From positions 1 through 21,155 of the forward strand of contig WALG01000001.1 in the NCBI GenBank assembly GCA_015522955.1: a stretch of 21,155 nucleotides of DNA. The letters run 5' to 3'. The stretch is from DHVE2 group archaeon. Lineage in GTDB: Archaea; Thermoplasmatota; Thermoplasmata; Thermoplasmatales; Aciduliprofundaceae. Numbering within the stretch: the stretch's first letter is position 1; each line of letters begins with the position of its first letter. The position numbers were made by a program, and so were the translations under genes. The notes below the pieces were generated by a model, which was given only the letters and a program-made list of their open reading frames with translations, did no database searches and was not told the DNA's origin. Of this stretch, positions 1 through 7,593 are shown piece by piece.

Positions 1-1071
1 CATCTGAATACTGCGGTTGTATTTCTCCATGGCCGCTCTTCTTGCATTCTCACTTAGTTCTTTCCAAAGATGCTTATCCTGCAGTTTTTGCAACGCAAGG
101 ATTAAGGCATCCACGCTTCCAAATTCAACAGCTAGGCCGCAATTTTCCTCTTTCACTATCTTCTCAGCCTCTGTGCCCTTAGCCACAATGACAGGTATGC
201 CAGCAGCCATGGCCTCAAACATCTTCACAGGAGTGCTGAGCCTGTCGTATCTCTTGCTGGGATCATTGAGCACCACTATGGCATCTGCGAGTTTTGTGTA
301 TTTAGGGATCTCATCCGCAGGAACCCAGCCCACATATTTTATCCTCCCCCCTTCGGAGATTAGGCGAAGAACCTCGTCGCGATACGGGCCATCACCACCT
401 AAAATTAGAAAAGCATTGCTTTTCTTTGCGGCATGAATCAATATTCTGAGAAATTCAATCTGGCGAAATATGCCAATGTAAACGATGGTGAATCCCTCAA
501 GATTGAATCTCCTGCGAAGTTCCTCCACGCTTATATTATAATCCTGGAGGTCCTTGCAGTTCATCACGACGAGACCCTCGATTTCAAACAGGCGACGCAA
601 CGCTTTGTTCGCGTAAATTATGCGGGTTGCAAATCTCATCAATGCCTTCTGCAGCAAATTCACGAAGGTGGCGAGGAATGATGGCACAGACTCTGCTATC
701 ATGGATGCGTAATCATCATGCACATCGTAGATTAGCGGCACTTTTCTTCTCCTCGCTAATAATATACCCAGGGGTAGCGTGTCAAAATCGTGGGCATGCA
801 CAGCCTGATATTCTATCCCCCTTGCCAGCTTCTTGGCCTTTTTGTAGTAGAGAAGTAGCGGGAAAAAGAACTCGCTGAACTTGCCGTAGCTGCCCTTGAC
901 TTTCACGCGAATTATCTCTATTCCCCCTTTCTTCTCCTTCTGGGGAAATCGCAGCTCTCTGTCCCAGGCGAGTATGGTGACACGATGCCCGTCTTCCGCA
1001 AGAGCCTTAGCCTCCTCGTACACCCTGGGATCCGGCTTGAACGGGTTGGAGAGAAGCATCAAAATATGCAA
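1..1071 (-). CDS. GT4-family glycosyltransferase, C-terminus cut by window edge
   Basis: Retaining GT-B glycosyltransferase (group 1/GT4), expected to move a sugar from a nucleotide donor onto a glycan or lipid at the cytoplasmic membrane face. The 357 visible codons cover the N-terminal domain (start resembles MHILMLLSNPF, then a DPRVYEEA motif), a HAHDFDTLP motif, and the C-terminal donor domain with LGGDGPYRDE and the GT4 signature STPVKMFEAMAAGIPVIVA followed by GTEAEKIV. The reading frame is open to base 1, so the last residues lie outside. I chose TTG at 1071 because GAGGAG sits 6 nt upstream; the ATG at 1059 would leave that ribosome site 18 nt away. It begins one base after the UDP-glucose dehydrogenase stop, so the two are co-transcribed. 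Acceptor and donor cannot be told from sequence. Confidence 0.85.
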   Translation of the reverse strand, partial: MHILMLLSNPFKPDPRVYEEAKALAEDGHRVTILAWDRELRFPQKEKKGGIEIIRVKVKGSYGKFSEFFFPLLLYYKKAKKLARGIEYQAVHAHDFDTLPLGILLARRRKVPLIYDVHDDYASMIAESVPSFLATFVNLLQKALMRFATRIIYANKALRRLFEIEGLVVMNCKDLQDYNISVEELRRRFNLEGFTIVYIGIFRQIEFLRILIHAAKKSNAFLILGGDGPYRDEVLRLISEGGRIKYVGWVPADEIPKYTKLADAIVVLNDPSKRYDRLSTPVKMFEAMAAGIPVIVAKGTEAEKIVKEENCGLAVEFGSVDALILALQKLQDKHLWKELSENARRAAMEKYNRSIQM

Positions 1072-1072
1072 C

Positions 1073-2341
1073 TCAATCTCCTCGACCCACGGCTACATAT
1101 CTCACTTTTTTTGGCCTCACAGTTCTTCTGCCATCCACCACAAGTTTGAGATTCTCAAAGCTATCAAAATCTATGTTCTTGAACTCTTTCCAATCTGCCT
1201 GAATTATAACCACATCCGCGTTGCTCACAGCCTCCTCCACGCTTTTAGCATACTCAATCTCTGGCACGAGTCTCTTGAAATTCTCCATGGCTTTAGGATC
1301 GTAGCCTATTACCTGGGCACCTCTTTTTAGAAGTTCCTTTACCATGGGCAGGGCACGGGTCTCGCGTATATCATCGGTCTCGGGCTTGAAAGCCAGGCCC
1401 AAAATTGCGATCTTCACGCCTTTAAGGGAGCCCAGCTCGCGCTCAGCAAGCTCCACAATATGCTTGGGCATATACTCATTGATTTCCAGGGTTCCCGTGA
1501 GAAGCCTTGGCTCATAGCCCAGTTTCTTGGCAAGATATATAAGGGCTTTAACATCCTTGGGAAAGCAGGAGCCTCCAAATCCAGCGCCCGCATTGAGAAA
1601 ATGCGGAGAGATACGATGGTCCATGCCCACACCCTTCGTAACATCGTAGATATCTATGCCCAGCTTCTCGCATAGAATTGCGATTTCGTTGGCAAAGGAA
1701 ATCTTCATGGCTAAAAATGCGTTGCTTGCGTATTTTATCATCTCCGCTACCTTGATGGAAGTGCGCAGAATTGGAGCATTTAAAGGTTTGTATAATTTTT
1801 CTAGTATATCTCCACTTCTCTTATCCAATTCGCCAATCACAATTCTATCTGGATGGAAGGTATCGTAGATTGCCAATCCTTCTCTCAAAAACTCGGGATT
1901 CATTGCCACTCCAAACTCACCGCGCTTCATCATGCTCTCTCTCTCCAAGATGGAAATTACGAGTTCTTCCGTGGTGCCGGGAAGCACTGTGCTCTTTACC
2001 ACCGTCACGCTCCCCCTCTTCAATCTTCTCCCTATTTGCCGGGCTGCCTCCTCCAGATACTTAGTTTCCATGCTTCCATCCTTGCGTGAGGGAGTGCCTA
2101 CACAGATAAATATCAAATCTCTATCTTCAATCTCATAATTAGTGGTAGCTCTCAAGTTCTTGCTCGCATGCTTTTTCAAAATTTCATCTGCACCTGGCTC
2201 GTAGATGGGACATATTCCCCTATTTATCTTATCTACCTTATCCTTATCAATATCTATGGCAACAACGTCGTGTCCCAGTTCTGCAAAAAGCAACGCAGTG
2301 GTCAAACCTACATATCCTGTGCCCACAACACCTATTTTCAT
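1073..2341 (-). CDS. ugd: UDP-glucose 6-dehydrogenase
   Basis: NAD-dependent four-electron oxidation of UDP-glucose to UDP-glucuronate in the cytoplasm, feeding glycan synthesis. The 422 residues show an N-terminal Rossmann motif GTGYVG (7-12), MNPEFLREG (148-156), the central-helix Lys203 region, and the catalytic Cys259 in GFGGSCFPKD. That catalytic motif is the UDP-glucose dehydrogenase type; UDP-HexNAc dehydrogenases usually carry a GGHCIPVDP-like version, so I favour UDP-glucose as substrate. Length is normal for the family. It is divergent from the uridylyltransferase at 2390 that would make its UDP-glucose and is followed immediately by the GT4 gene. A TATA box about 24 nt upstream of the ATG implies a leaderless mRNA. 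A UDP-GlcNAc dehydrogenase role is possible but less likely. Confidence 0.9.
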   Translation of the reverse strand: MKIGVVGTGYVGLTTALLFAELGHDVVAIDIDKDKVDKINRGICPIYEPGADEILKKHASKNLRATTNYEIEDRDLIFICVGTPSRKDGSMETKYLEEAARQIGRRLKRGSVTVVKSTVLPGTTEELVISILERESMMKRGEFGVAMNPEFLREGLAIYDTFHPDRIVIGELDKRSGDILEKLYKPLNAPILRTSIKVAEMIKYASNAFLAMKISFANEIAILCEKLGIDIYDVTKGVGMDHRISPHFLNAGAGFGGSCFPKDVKALIYLAKKLGYEPRLLTGTLEINEYMPKHIVELAERELGSLKGVKIAILGLAFKPETDDIRETRALPMVKELLKRGAQVIGYDPKAMENFKRLVPEIEYAKSVEEAVSNADVVIIQADWKEFKNIDFDSFENLKLVVDGRRTVRPKKVRYVAVGRGD

Positions 2342-2360
2342 AGCCCCAAATCTGCAAACA

Positions 2361-2368
2361 TATATATA
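2361..2368. promoter_or_regulatory. Shared palindromic TATA box for divergent genes
   Basis: TATATATA lies in the 48-bp gap between the divergent starts at 2341 (minus) and 2390 (plus). Its centre is about 24 nt from one ATG and 25.5 nt from the other, the archaeal TATA-to-start spacing, so both mRNAs would begin at or next to their start codons. No second TATA-like run is present in the gap. Confidence 0.65.
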
Positions 2369-2389
2369 GAGTTAATCTCATTCTCAACC

Positions 2390-3208
2390 ATGAAGGCTGT
2401 GATACCTGCCGCAGGACTTGGCACAAGGATGCTACCCGTGACCAAAACCCAACCCAAAGAGATGCTTCCTATCTTGAATAAGCCTGCAATACACTATGTG
2501 GTGGAAGAAGCTGTTAAATCAGGATGCGAGGATATACTCATCATCACCGGGCGCACAAAAAGAGCCATCGAAGACTATTTTGATCGCAGCCCCGAGTTGG
2601 AAGAATTTCTCAAGAAGAAGGGCAAAGAGAGAGAGCTTGAGGAGATAAAGAGAATATCTGAGATGGCAAATATAATGTATGTGCGCCAGAAAGAGCCTTT
2701 AGGCCTTGGCCATGCAGTTCTCATAGCCGAGAAATTTGTGGGCGACGAGCCCTTTGTCATCTTGCTTGGCGATGATATAATAATAAACGAGAGACCGGCA
2801 ACAAGGGCCCTCATTGATGTATTTTCGCAGAGCGGCGACCCTGTGATAGGCGTGATGAAGGTGCCTAGGGAAGAGACTAGCAAATACGGGATAATCAAGC
2901 CCTCAAACCTGAGCAAGCCGCCGGTTTATGTGGTGGATGAGCTTGTAGAGAAGCCAGAGCCGGAAAATGCACCGTCCAATCTCGCTGTTGTGGGTCGCTA
3001 TCTTCTCACTCCTGAGATATTCACATATCTTAAAAACATCCAGAAGGGTAAGGGCGGAGAATATCAGCTCACAGACGCACTTAAGCTCTTTGCTTTTTCC
3101 CGCAGATTAATGGCCCTGGAGTTGCAGGGTACACGCTTGGATATAGGCTCTCCAGAATCATGGCTCAAAGCCAACATATTCATGGGGAAAAAGGAGGGGC
3201 TAATCTAA
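2390..3208 (+). CDS. galU: UTP-glucose-1-phosphate uridylyltransferase
   Basis: Nucleotidyltransferase making UDP-glucose from UTP and glucose-1-phosphate. The 272-residue protein starts MKAVIPAAGLGTRMLPVTK with the GxGTRxxPxTKxxPKEMLPI signature, has an LLGDD metal/nucleotide site near residue 125, VEKPEPENAPSN, and the GKGGEYQLTDAL segment near the C-terminus, all typical of GalU-type enzymes. The open frame extends upstream to 2168, but the family N-terminus and the TATA spacing both put the start at 2390. It lies divergent from UDP-glucose dehydrogenase, its natural metabolic partner. Its stop overlaps the convergent sulfotransferase stop by 9 bp. A related sugar-1-phosphate substrate (thymidylyl/uridylyl) cannot be excluded. 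Confidence 0.9.
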   Translation: MKAVIPAAGLGTRMLPVTKTQPKEMLPILNKPAIHYVVEEAVKSGCEDILIITGRTKRAIEDYFDRSPELEEFLKKKGKERELEEIKRISEMANIMYVRQKEPLGLGHAVLIAEKFVGDEPFVILLGDDIIINERPATRALIDVFSQSGDPVIGVMKVPREETSKYGIIKPSNLSKPPVYVVDELVEKPEPENAPSNLAVVGRYLLTPEIFTYLKNIQKGKGGEYQLTDALKLFAFSRRLMALELQGTRLDIGSPESWLKANIFMGKKEGLI

Positions 3209-4222
3209 ATAGCCCTTGGCCCGCATAAACCAGCCCAGTTCGCATTCCACAAGCTTGACTTCTTCCTCGCTCAGATCCTTTTTCCAGCGTCCTGAGTGGC
3301 TCTTGCTCAGATCCATATTGAGCATGCGGGCATCGAACTGCACGCCTATAAAATCGCATATTCGCTGCAAGGTCTCCTTTGTATTGGAGACTAGCTCTTC
3401 CAAAGAAATCTCAATATAGGAATCCTCGGGCAGCTCTTTCTTATCCTGCTCCCACTTGAGAAGCGTGTTCTTTATTATGGGCACTGCCTCCACCGCGCTA
3501 TTTCCGCCCCAAGACTGTCTCTTATACGAACTCACTACGTCTCTGGGATCTCGATAAATGTGAATAAATCGCATTTTGGGAAACAGATCACGGAGAAATA
3601 GGGCATGATTGAGATTTGTCGGAGTTTGCTCAGCCACAACGTTCGCCTTATATCTCTTTGCAATCTCTTCCCAGATTTGCGATACAAAATCTCTTGCAAG
3701 AGTTAGAATCTCCTCATATTCAAAATGCTTTGTAACATACATTCGCGGAGATATTGCGGTGCCATAGCCTTGCCAGTAGCCGTTATACTCGGTAAGAATT
3801 ATCTTATTCATAAAATTGTTCATTATGTTACCAAATTTCTTGCGGGAGATTAAAACTGAGAATGGTACCTTTTTGTAGTTGAAAAACTTCTCATCTTTCC
3901 ATTTTCCATCAAGGGTAATATGATACTTTGGAGGTGAGATATGGAACTTTGTGTATAATTTCCAACCTGCAATCTTGTAAAGATACCTGCTCTTGGATGG
4001 ATATAACTCATGCATTAGTTCCATAAAATTCTTGACTGCCACGTGGCCGTGATACTGGTCCCACTCATCTGAGAGGGCATATATTAGGTCTCTTAATCCA
4101 TAAGGATCCACTATAAATCGAGACTCGAATGGAATGGTGAATATCTCAGGATGCAGTGATAGAGTTCTTCCCAGCACTGTGGTTCCGCTTCTCCCTGTGC
4201 CTCCAATGAAGAGTGGGATCAT
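3200..4222 (-). CDS. PAPS-dependent sulfotransferase family protein
   Basis: Predicted to transfer sulfuryl from PAPS to a hydroxyl or amino acceptor, probably carbohydrate given its neighbours. In 340 residues the 5'-phosphosulfate loop GGTGRSGTTVLGR is at 7-19 and the 3'-phosphate site is YRDPRDVVSSYKR at 223-235 (Arg224, Ser231/232), the two hallmarks of the family. FLRDLFPKMRFIHIYRDP is the usual strand-loop leading into the second site. No membrane segment is evident, so it is likely cytosolic or peripheral. It is last in the minus-strand glycan run, 2 bp after the Gfo/Idh dehydrogenase, which suggests it sulfates the sugar made by those enzymes or the glycan containing it. Its 3' end overlaps the convergent galU by 9 bp. 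Acceptor unknown. Confidence 0.85.
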   Translation of the reverse strand: MIPLFIGGTGRSGTTVLGRTLSLHPEIFTIPFESRFIVDPYGLRDLIYALSDEWDQYHGHVAVKNFMELMHELYPSKSRYLYKIAGWKLYTKFHISPPKYHITLDGKWKDEKFFNYKKVPFSVLISRKKFGNIMNNFMNKIILTEYNGYWQGYGTAISPRMYVTKHFEYEEILTLARDFVSQIWEEIAKRYKANVVAEQTPTNLNHALFLRDLFPKMRFIHIYRDPRDVVSSYKRQSWGGNSAVEAVPIIKNTLLKWEQDKKELPEDSYIEISLEELVSNTKETLQRICDFIGVQFDARMLNMDLSKSHSGRWKKDLSEEEVKLVECELGWFMRAKGYLD

Positions 4223-4224
4223 CT

Positions 4225-5202
4225 TTACTCACATCTTACAAAACTCCTTTTTCTTGCGCTCTCCATAGCCTTCTCTATAATTTCCACAGCCTTGAGTCCC
4301 ACATACATATCTGCCTTGGGCCTCTTTCTATCCTTTATAGATTTCACAAAATCCAAAAGTTCAGCCTTTAGAGGCTCAGTGTAGGGCACTCTCTTTATAA
4401 ACTCGCCCTCGTTTTTGACCTGTTCGTCCACAATGGCAGAATCGTAAATTATAATTTCGTCAGGTTTGAGATAATCTATCTTGGCAGCGCTTTCTGTACC
4501 CACAACTATCAGTTCTCTAATCTTCTTGCCTAGGGGGTAGTTCCAGGACTCTACAATATATCCAGATGCTTTGGAGAACTTCATAAATATGAAAGCCTCC
4601 TCTTCTATGCCCTTAATGTAGTTGCTGCTCGTGAGTGTCAGAAGTTCTCTGGGCTTCTCATTGAGAAGATATGCATAGATATCTACATCATGAATGGCCA
4701 GCGCCAGAAGCACACCCATATCTCTTCGAGGATATCGCAGTGAGAGACGCCGAGTTTGCAAACTTAGAATCTCTCCAAGTTCTCCCCTTCTTATCATGGA
4801 TCGAAGTTCGTTGAGTGCGGGATGATAGTGAAATATGTGTCCCACCATGAGTATTCTCTTCTTATTCTCTGCCAAGTTTATCAACTCTCTGCACTCTTCG
4901 CTTTTTTCGGCCATGGGCTTCTCTACTAACACATCCTTGCTGTGGAGCATGGCATTCTTGGCAAGTGTGTAATGACTCGGAGTAGATGATGCAATATCCA
5001 CTGCATCTATATCTTCACACTCCATAATCTCCCGAGGATCGGTCGAATATTCAAATTCAAAATCTTGAGCCAGGGGCTTGACAGCATCTTCATTAATATC
5101 GCAGAGAATCACATCCTCAACCTTGCCCTCATCCTTGAGTTCACGCCACACCTTTGCATGGTTTCTGCCCCAGTATCCGGTGCCTATTAATGCTATCTTC
5201 AT
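4225..5202 (-). CDS. Gfo/Idh/MocA oxidoreductase, WbpB/WlbA-like
   Basis: NAD(P)-dependent sugar dehydrogenase, likely oxidising C3 of a UDP-HexNAc or UDP-HexNAc uronate so that the adjacent aminotransferase can install an amino group. The protein begins MKIALIGTGYWGRNHAKVW (Rossmann fold), has the family VEKPMAE motif (Glu94-Lys95-Pro96) and the catalytic-site AIHDVDIYAYLLN (His171). I chose ATG at 5202: AGGTGA lies 5 nt upstream. The GTG at 5211 is also in frame and would add three residues. The 325-residue length fits WlbA/WbpB and GnnA. It follows the aminotransferase stop closely and precedes the sulfotransferase by 2 bp, so it is in the same operon. Substrate assignment rests on gene context rather than specific residues. 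Confidence 0.85.
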   Translation of the reverse strand: MKIALIGTGYWGRNHAKVWRELKDEGKVEDVILCDINEDAVKPLAQDFEFEYSTDPREIMECEDIDAVDIASSTPSHYTLAKNAMLHSKDVLVEKPMAEKSEECRELINLAENKKRILMVGHIFHYHPALNELRSMIRRGELGEILSLQTRRLSLRYPRRDMGVLLALAIHDVDIYAYLLNEKPRELLTLTSSNYIKGIEEEAFIFMKFSKASGYIVESWNYPLGKKIRELIVVGTESAAKIDYLKPDEIIIYDSAIVDEQVKNEGEFIKRVPYTEPLKAELLDFVKSIKDRKRPKADMYVGLKAVEIIEKAMESARKRSFVRCE

Positions 5203-5207
5203 CTCAC

Positions 5208-6287
5208 TCACCTGTAGAATTCAATAACCTTATTGGCTATAAACTCTACGTCATCATACTTCATAAACGGATGCATGGGAAGCGAGAGTATCTCATTCAC
5301 AACTCTCTCCGTAACTGGTAACTTAGAGGGGGTTATAATCTTCTTTATTGCAGGTTGTAGATGAACAGGAATGGGATAGTAAAATCCGGTGGCAATCTCG
5401 TGATTTTTCAAGTACATTCTCAATTCGTCTCTGCGTTTTGCTCTTATTGTGTAAACATAATAAGCATGCCTTGCCCATTCTTTGGGCACAGGGACCTTTA
5501 CAACATCGCCAAGAATATCGTTATAGGTCTTGGCAATTTCGTTTCTTCTAGCAATCCAATTTTCAAGATGTCTTAACTGTACCCTGCCCACAGCGGCTAG
5601 AATCTCGCTCATTCTGAAATTGTAGCCAAGATACTCGTGTTTGTACTTTTCCCTTCTGCCCTGATCATGGAGTATGGAGATCATCTCTCCTATCTCCTCA
5701 TTATTGGTAACTACCATGCCCCCATCCCCTGCAACAGTCATGACCTTGGAGGGAAAGAACGAAAATGCTGCAGCATCTCCAAAGGTGCCAACCTTCTTCC
5801 CCCTGTATTCGGCTCCATGTGCCTGGGCACAGTCTTCAATAAAATAAAGTTCCTTCTCTTCCGCCAATTCTTTCAGAGGCTTAATATCTGCAGGATGTCC
5901 GTATAGATGCACAGCCACAATGGCCTTCGTTTTGGGAGTGATTTTCTTTCTTGCCTCGTCCACATTGATCGTGTATGTCTCCTCATCAATATCCACAAAA
6001 ATGGGCTTGGCACCCATATGCATTGCAGGAGTGACTGTGGCTATGAACGTGTGCGAGGGGGCTATGAACTCAGCCCCGTTTTTTATGCCTAGAGCATCAT
6101 AGATGAGCCAGAGTGCAGTTGTGCCTGAACTGGTGCTTACAGCCTTCTTCACGCCTATATAATTTGCAAACTCATCTTCAAACGCCTTGGCTTGAGGACC
6201 TTTTATATATCTCTTGGACTTTATAACTTCAATGGCAGCATTGATAACATCCTCGCCTACATACATTTCTACAAGGTTGTATTTCAT
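5208..6287 (-). CDS. DegT/DnrJ/EryC1/StrS aminotransferase, WbpE-like
   Basis: PLP-dependent sugar aminotransferase, predicted to convert the 3-keto sugar nucleotide to the 3-amino sugar with glutamate as donor. Counting from the chosen start, Asp152 in EDCAQAHG should hold the PLP pyridine nitrogen and Lys181 in FFPSKVMT should form the internal aldimine; STSSGTTAL and GYNFRMSEI are also family hallmarks. I chose ATG 6287 (359 residues) because GGTGAT sits about 5 nt upstream and the family usually starts with MKYNLV-like sequence; the longer frame to 6326 would overlap the preceding gene by 25 bp. It lies between the acetyltransferase and the Gfo/Idh dehydrogenase, the classic WbpD-E-B grouping. 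Confidence 0.88.
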   Translation of the reverse strand: MKYNLVEMYVGEDVINAAIEVIKSKRYIKGPQAKAFEDEFANYIGVKKAVSTSSGTTALWLIYDALGIKNGAEFIAPSHTFIATVTPAMHMGAKPIFVDIDEETYTINVDEARKKITPKTKAIVAVHLYGHPADIKPLKELAEEKELYFIEDCAQAHGAEYRGKKVGTFGDAAAFSFFPSKVMTVAGDGGMVVTNNEEIGEMISILHDQGRREKYKHEYLGYNFRMSEILAAVGRVQLRHLENWIARRNEIAKTYNDILGDVVKVPVPKEWARHAYYVYTIRAKRRDELRMYLKNHEIATGFYYPIPVHLQPAIKKIITPSKLPVTERVVNEILSLPMHPFMKYDDVEFIANKVIEFYR

Positions 6288-6301
6288 AGTATCACCTTTT
6301 T

Positions 6302-6910
6302 TTAGTAGGATAGTTCGTCTGCCCATTTAATTATTTTTGCAGGATTGCCAGCCACAACAGCATTATCGGGCACGTCTTTGGTAACTACTGCTCCTGCACC
6401 CACAACTGCATTCTTTCCTATTTTTACGCCCGGGAGTATTGTGGCATTGGCGCCAATCTTGGCATTTTCACCAACAATCACACCTTCTAAATGCTCTTTC
6501 ACTCCAGGATATCTGGGATATTTGGCGTTTGTGAGCACTACCCGCGGCCCAATCCATGCATTCTTCTTTAAAACACAGTACTCTGGAATGAATGCTTGGG
6601 AATGAATGCGTACTCTATCCTCTATTTTTACCTTAAATTCTACCACGCTATTGGTGCCAATGCTTACATTATTGCCAATCTCGTTAAATTCTCTTATCCT
6701 TGTACCATGCCCAGTTTGAAAATTCTTGCCTATTCTGTTTCCCGCATAGATGCTTGTGTGGGACCTTATAACTGAATTGTCACCTATGTACGTTTCAATT
6801 TCTCCCTCTTCATAACCCCGTGGTAGAACACCTATCACTACAAAATCACCAATTTTGATAGTCTTTCCCAGATGCACTTTACCAATAATCTTGTATGTTC
6901 TCTGGTTCAT
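6302..6910 (-). CDS. Hexapeptide-repeat N-acetyltransferase, WbpD-like
   Basis: Left-handed beta-helix acyltransferase, predicted to acetylate the 3-amino group of the sugar nucleotide with acetyl-CoA. The 202 residues contain many [I/V]G-x4 hexapeptide turns, from HLGKTIKIGDFVVIG at the start to GENAKIGANATILPGVKIG and NAVVGAGAVVTKDV, then the terminal VVAGNPAKII typical of LbH acetyltransferases. Such enzymes act as trimers. It is the first gene of a run with the aminotransferase and Gfo/Idh dehydrogenase; this trio matches the pathway for 2,3-diacetamido-2,3-dideoxy-glucuronate known in bacterial O-antigen and in methanogen N-glycans. A TATA box centred about 26 nt upstream of ATG 6910 implies its own leaderless promoter, separate from the sulfate run. 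Confidence 0.88.
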   Translation of the reverse strand: MNQRTYKIIGKVHLGKTIKIGDFVVIGVLPRGYEEGEIETYIGDNSVIRSHTSIYAGNRIGKNFQTGHGTRIREFNEIGNNVSIGTNSVVEFKVKIEDRVRIHSQAFIPEYCVLKKNAWIGPRVVLTNAKYPRYPGVKEHLEGVIVGENAKIGANATILPGVKIGKNAVVGAGAVVTKDVPDNAVVAGNPAKIIKWADELSY

Positions 6911-6928
6911 GTATTAGTGATGATTCTC

Positions 6929-6946
6929 GCAAATATAATTATTTGC
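6929..6946 (-). promoter_or_regulatory. TATA box inside an inverted repeat, upstream of the sugar operon
   Basis: GCAAATATAATTATTTGC is an inverted repeat with GCAAAT/ATTTGC arms around an AT core; the core is a TATA box centred near 6936, 26 nt from ATG 6910. It lies directly after the Usp-like stop codon at 6949, so the sugar operon can be transcribed separately. A protein bound to the arms would block TBP access; that operator role is inferred. Confidence 0.5.
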
Positions 6947-6948
6947 CT

Positions 6949-7593
6949 CTATAGCAAGAGCACACATCTCTGCTGTGGAACTTTTAACGTGGCATCTCTG
7001 GAAAATACCAGCAACTCTCCCCGCACCTCTGAAACTATTTTACCCAGTGGCTTGAGCGCAGCCAAGCCCTCACTATCGCCTGGAGCATAATGAATATAGA
7101 AGGATGCATGCAATCTCTCGCATATTTTTCTTGCAAACTCTATGCTATGGGTGATGCTCTTTATTCGCTTCAGCGAATTTATCACCATTGTGCACTCTTT
7201 TATCTCCCCTCCCCTGTCTATCCAGATTGGCGTGGCGATGTTCAACAACCCTCGAAGATAAGAATCGCACATTAGCAAATCTGGAGAAGTTTTAAGCGTC
7301 TCTCTCTCCACACTTTCATAATATTCGCCCACAAGGAATCTAATCTCCACATCCTCTTTTTTTATACTCTTCTTTATCTTCTCCGCCTCTTGCCTGTGGA
7401 TATTGATTATGAACTCTTCCACATTATCCAATGCGTAACTTGGCAGGATATAGGAGGCTTCGCTCTGCACCTTCTCTATAAGTTTCTTATCAAGGATATA
7501 AAGAATCGTGGTCTCATCGCAGAGTTGCGGTGCTCTTTTCAGCGAATTAATCGCGTAGTTTTCTTGGTGAACGGGTATCAGACATCTCATCAT
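6949..7593 (-). CDS. Usp-like protein coupled to the transporter
   Basis: A 214-residue protein that looks like two degenerate alpha/beta halves of the universal stress protein fold. The first half begins MMRCLIPVHQ and contains a YILDKKL-like strand; the second starts near TMVINSLKRIKSITHSIEFARKICERL, a Usp-style strand-helix. I do not see the ATP-binding G-2x-G-9x-G-S/T signature, so it probably does not bind ATP in the usual way. Its ATG at 7593 overlaps the SLC13 transporter stop (ATGA), which implies translational coupling; the adjacent ATG at 7590 is equally possible. Usp-domain proteins are often paired with transporters as cytosolic regulators, and that is the likely role here. Family assignment is tentative. 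Confidence 0.6.
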   Translation of the reverse strand: MMRCLIPVHQENYAINSLKRAPQLCDETTILYILDKKLIEKVQSEASYILPSYALDNVEEFIINIHRQEAEKIKKSIKKEDVEIRFLVGEYYESVERETLKTSPDLLMCDSYLRGLLNIATPIWIDRGGEIKECTMVINSLKRIKSITHSIEFARKICERLHASFYIHYAPGDSEGLAALKPLGKIVSEVRGELLVFSRDATLKVPQQRCVLLL

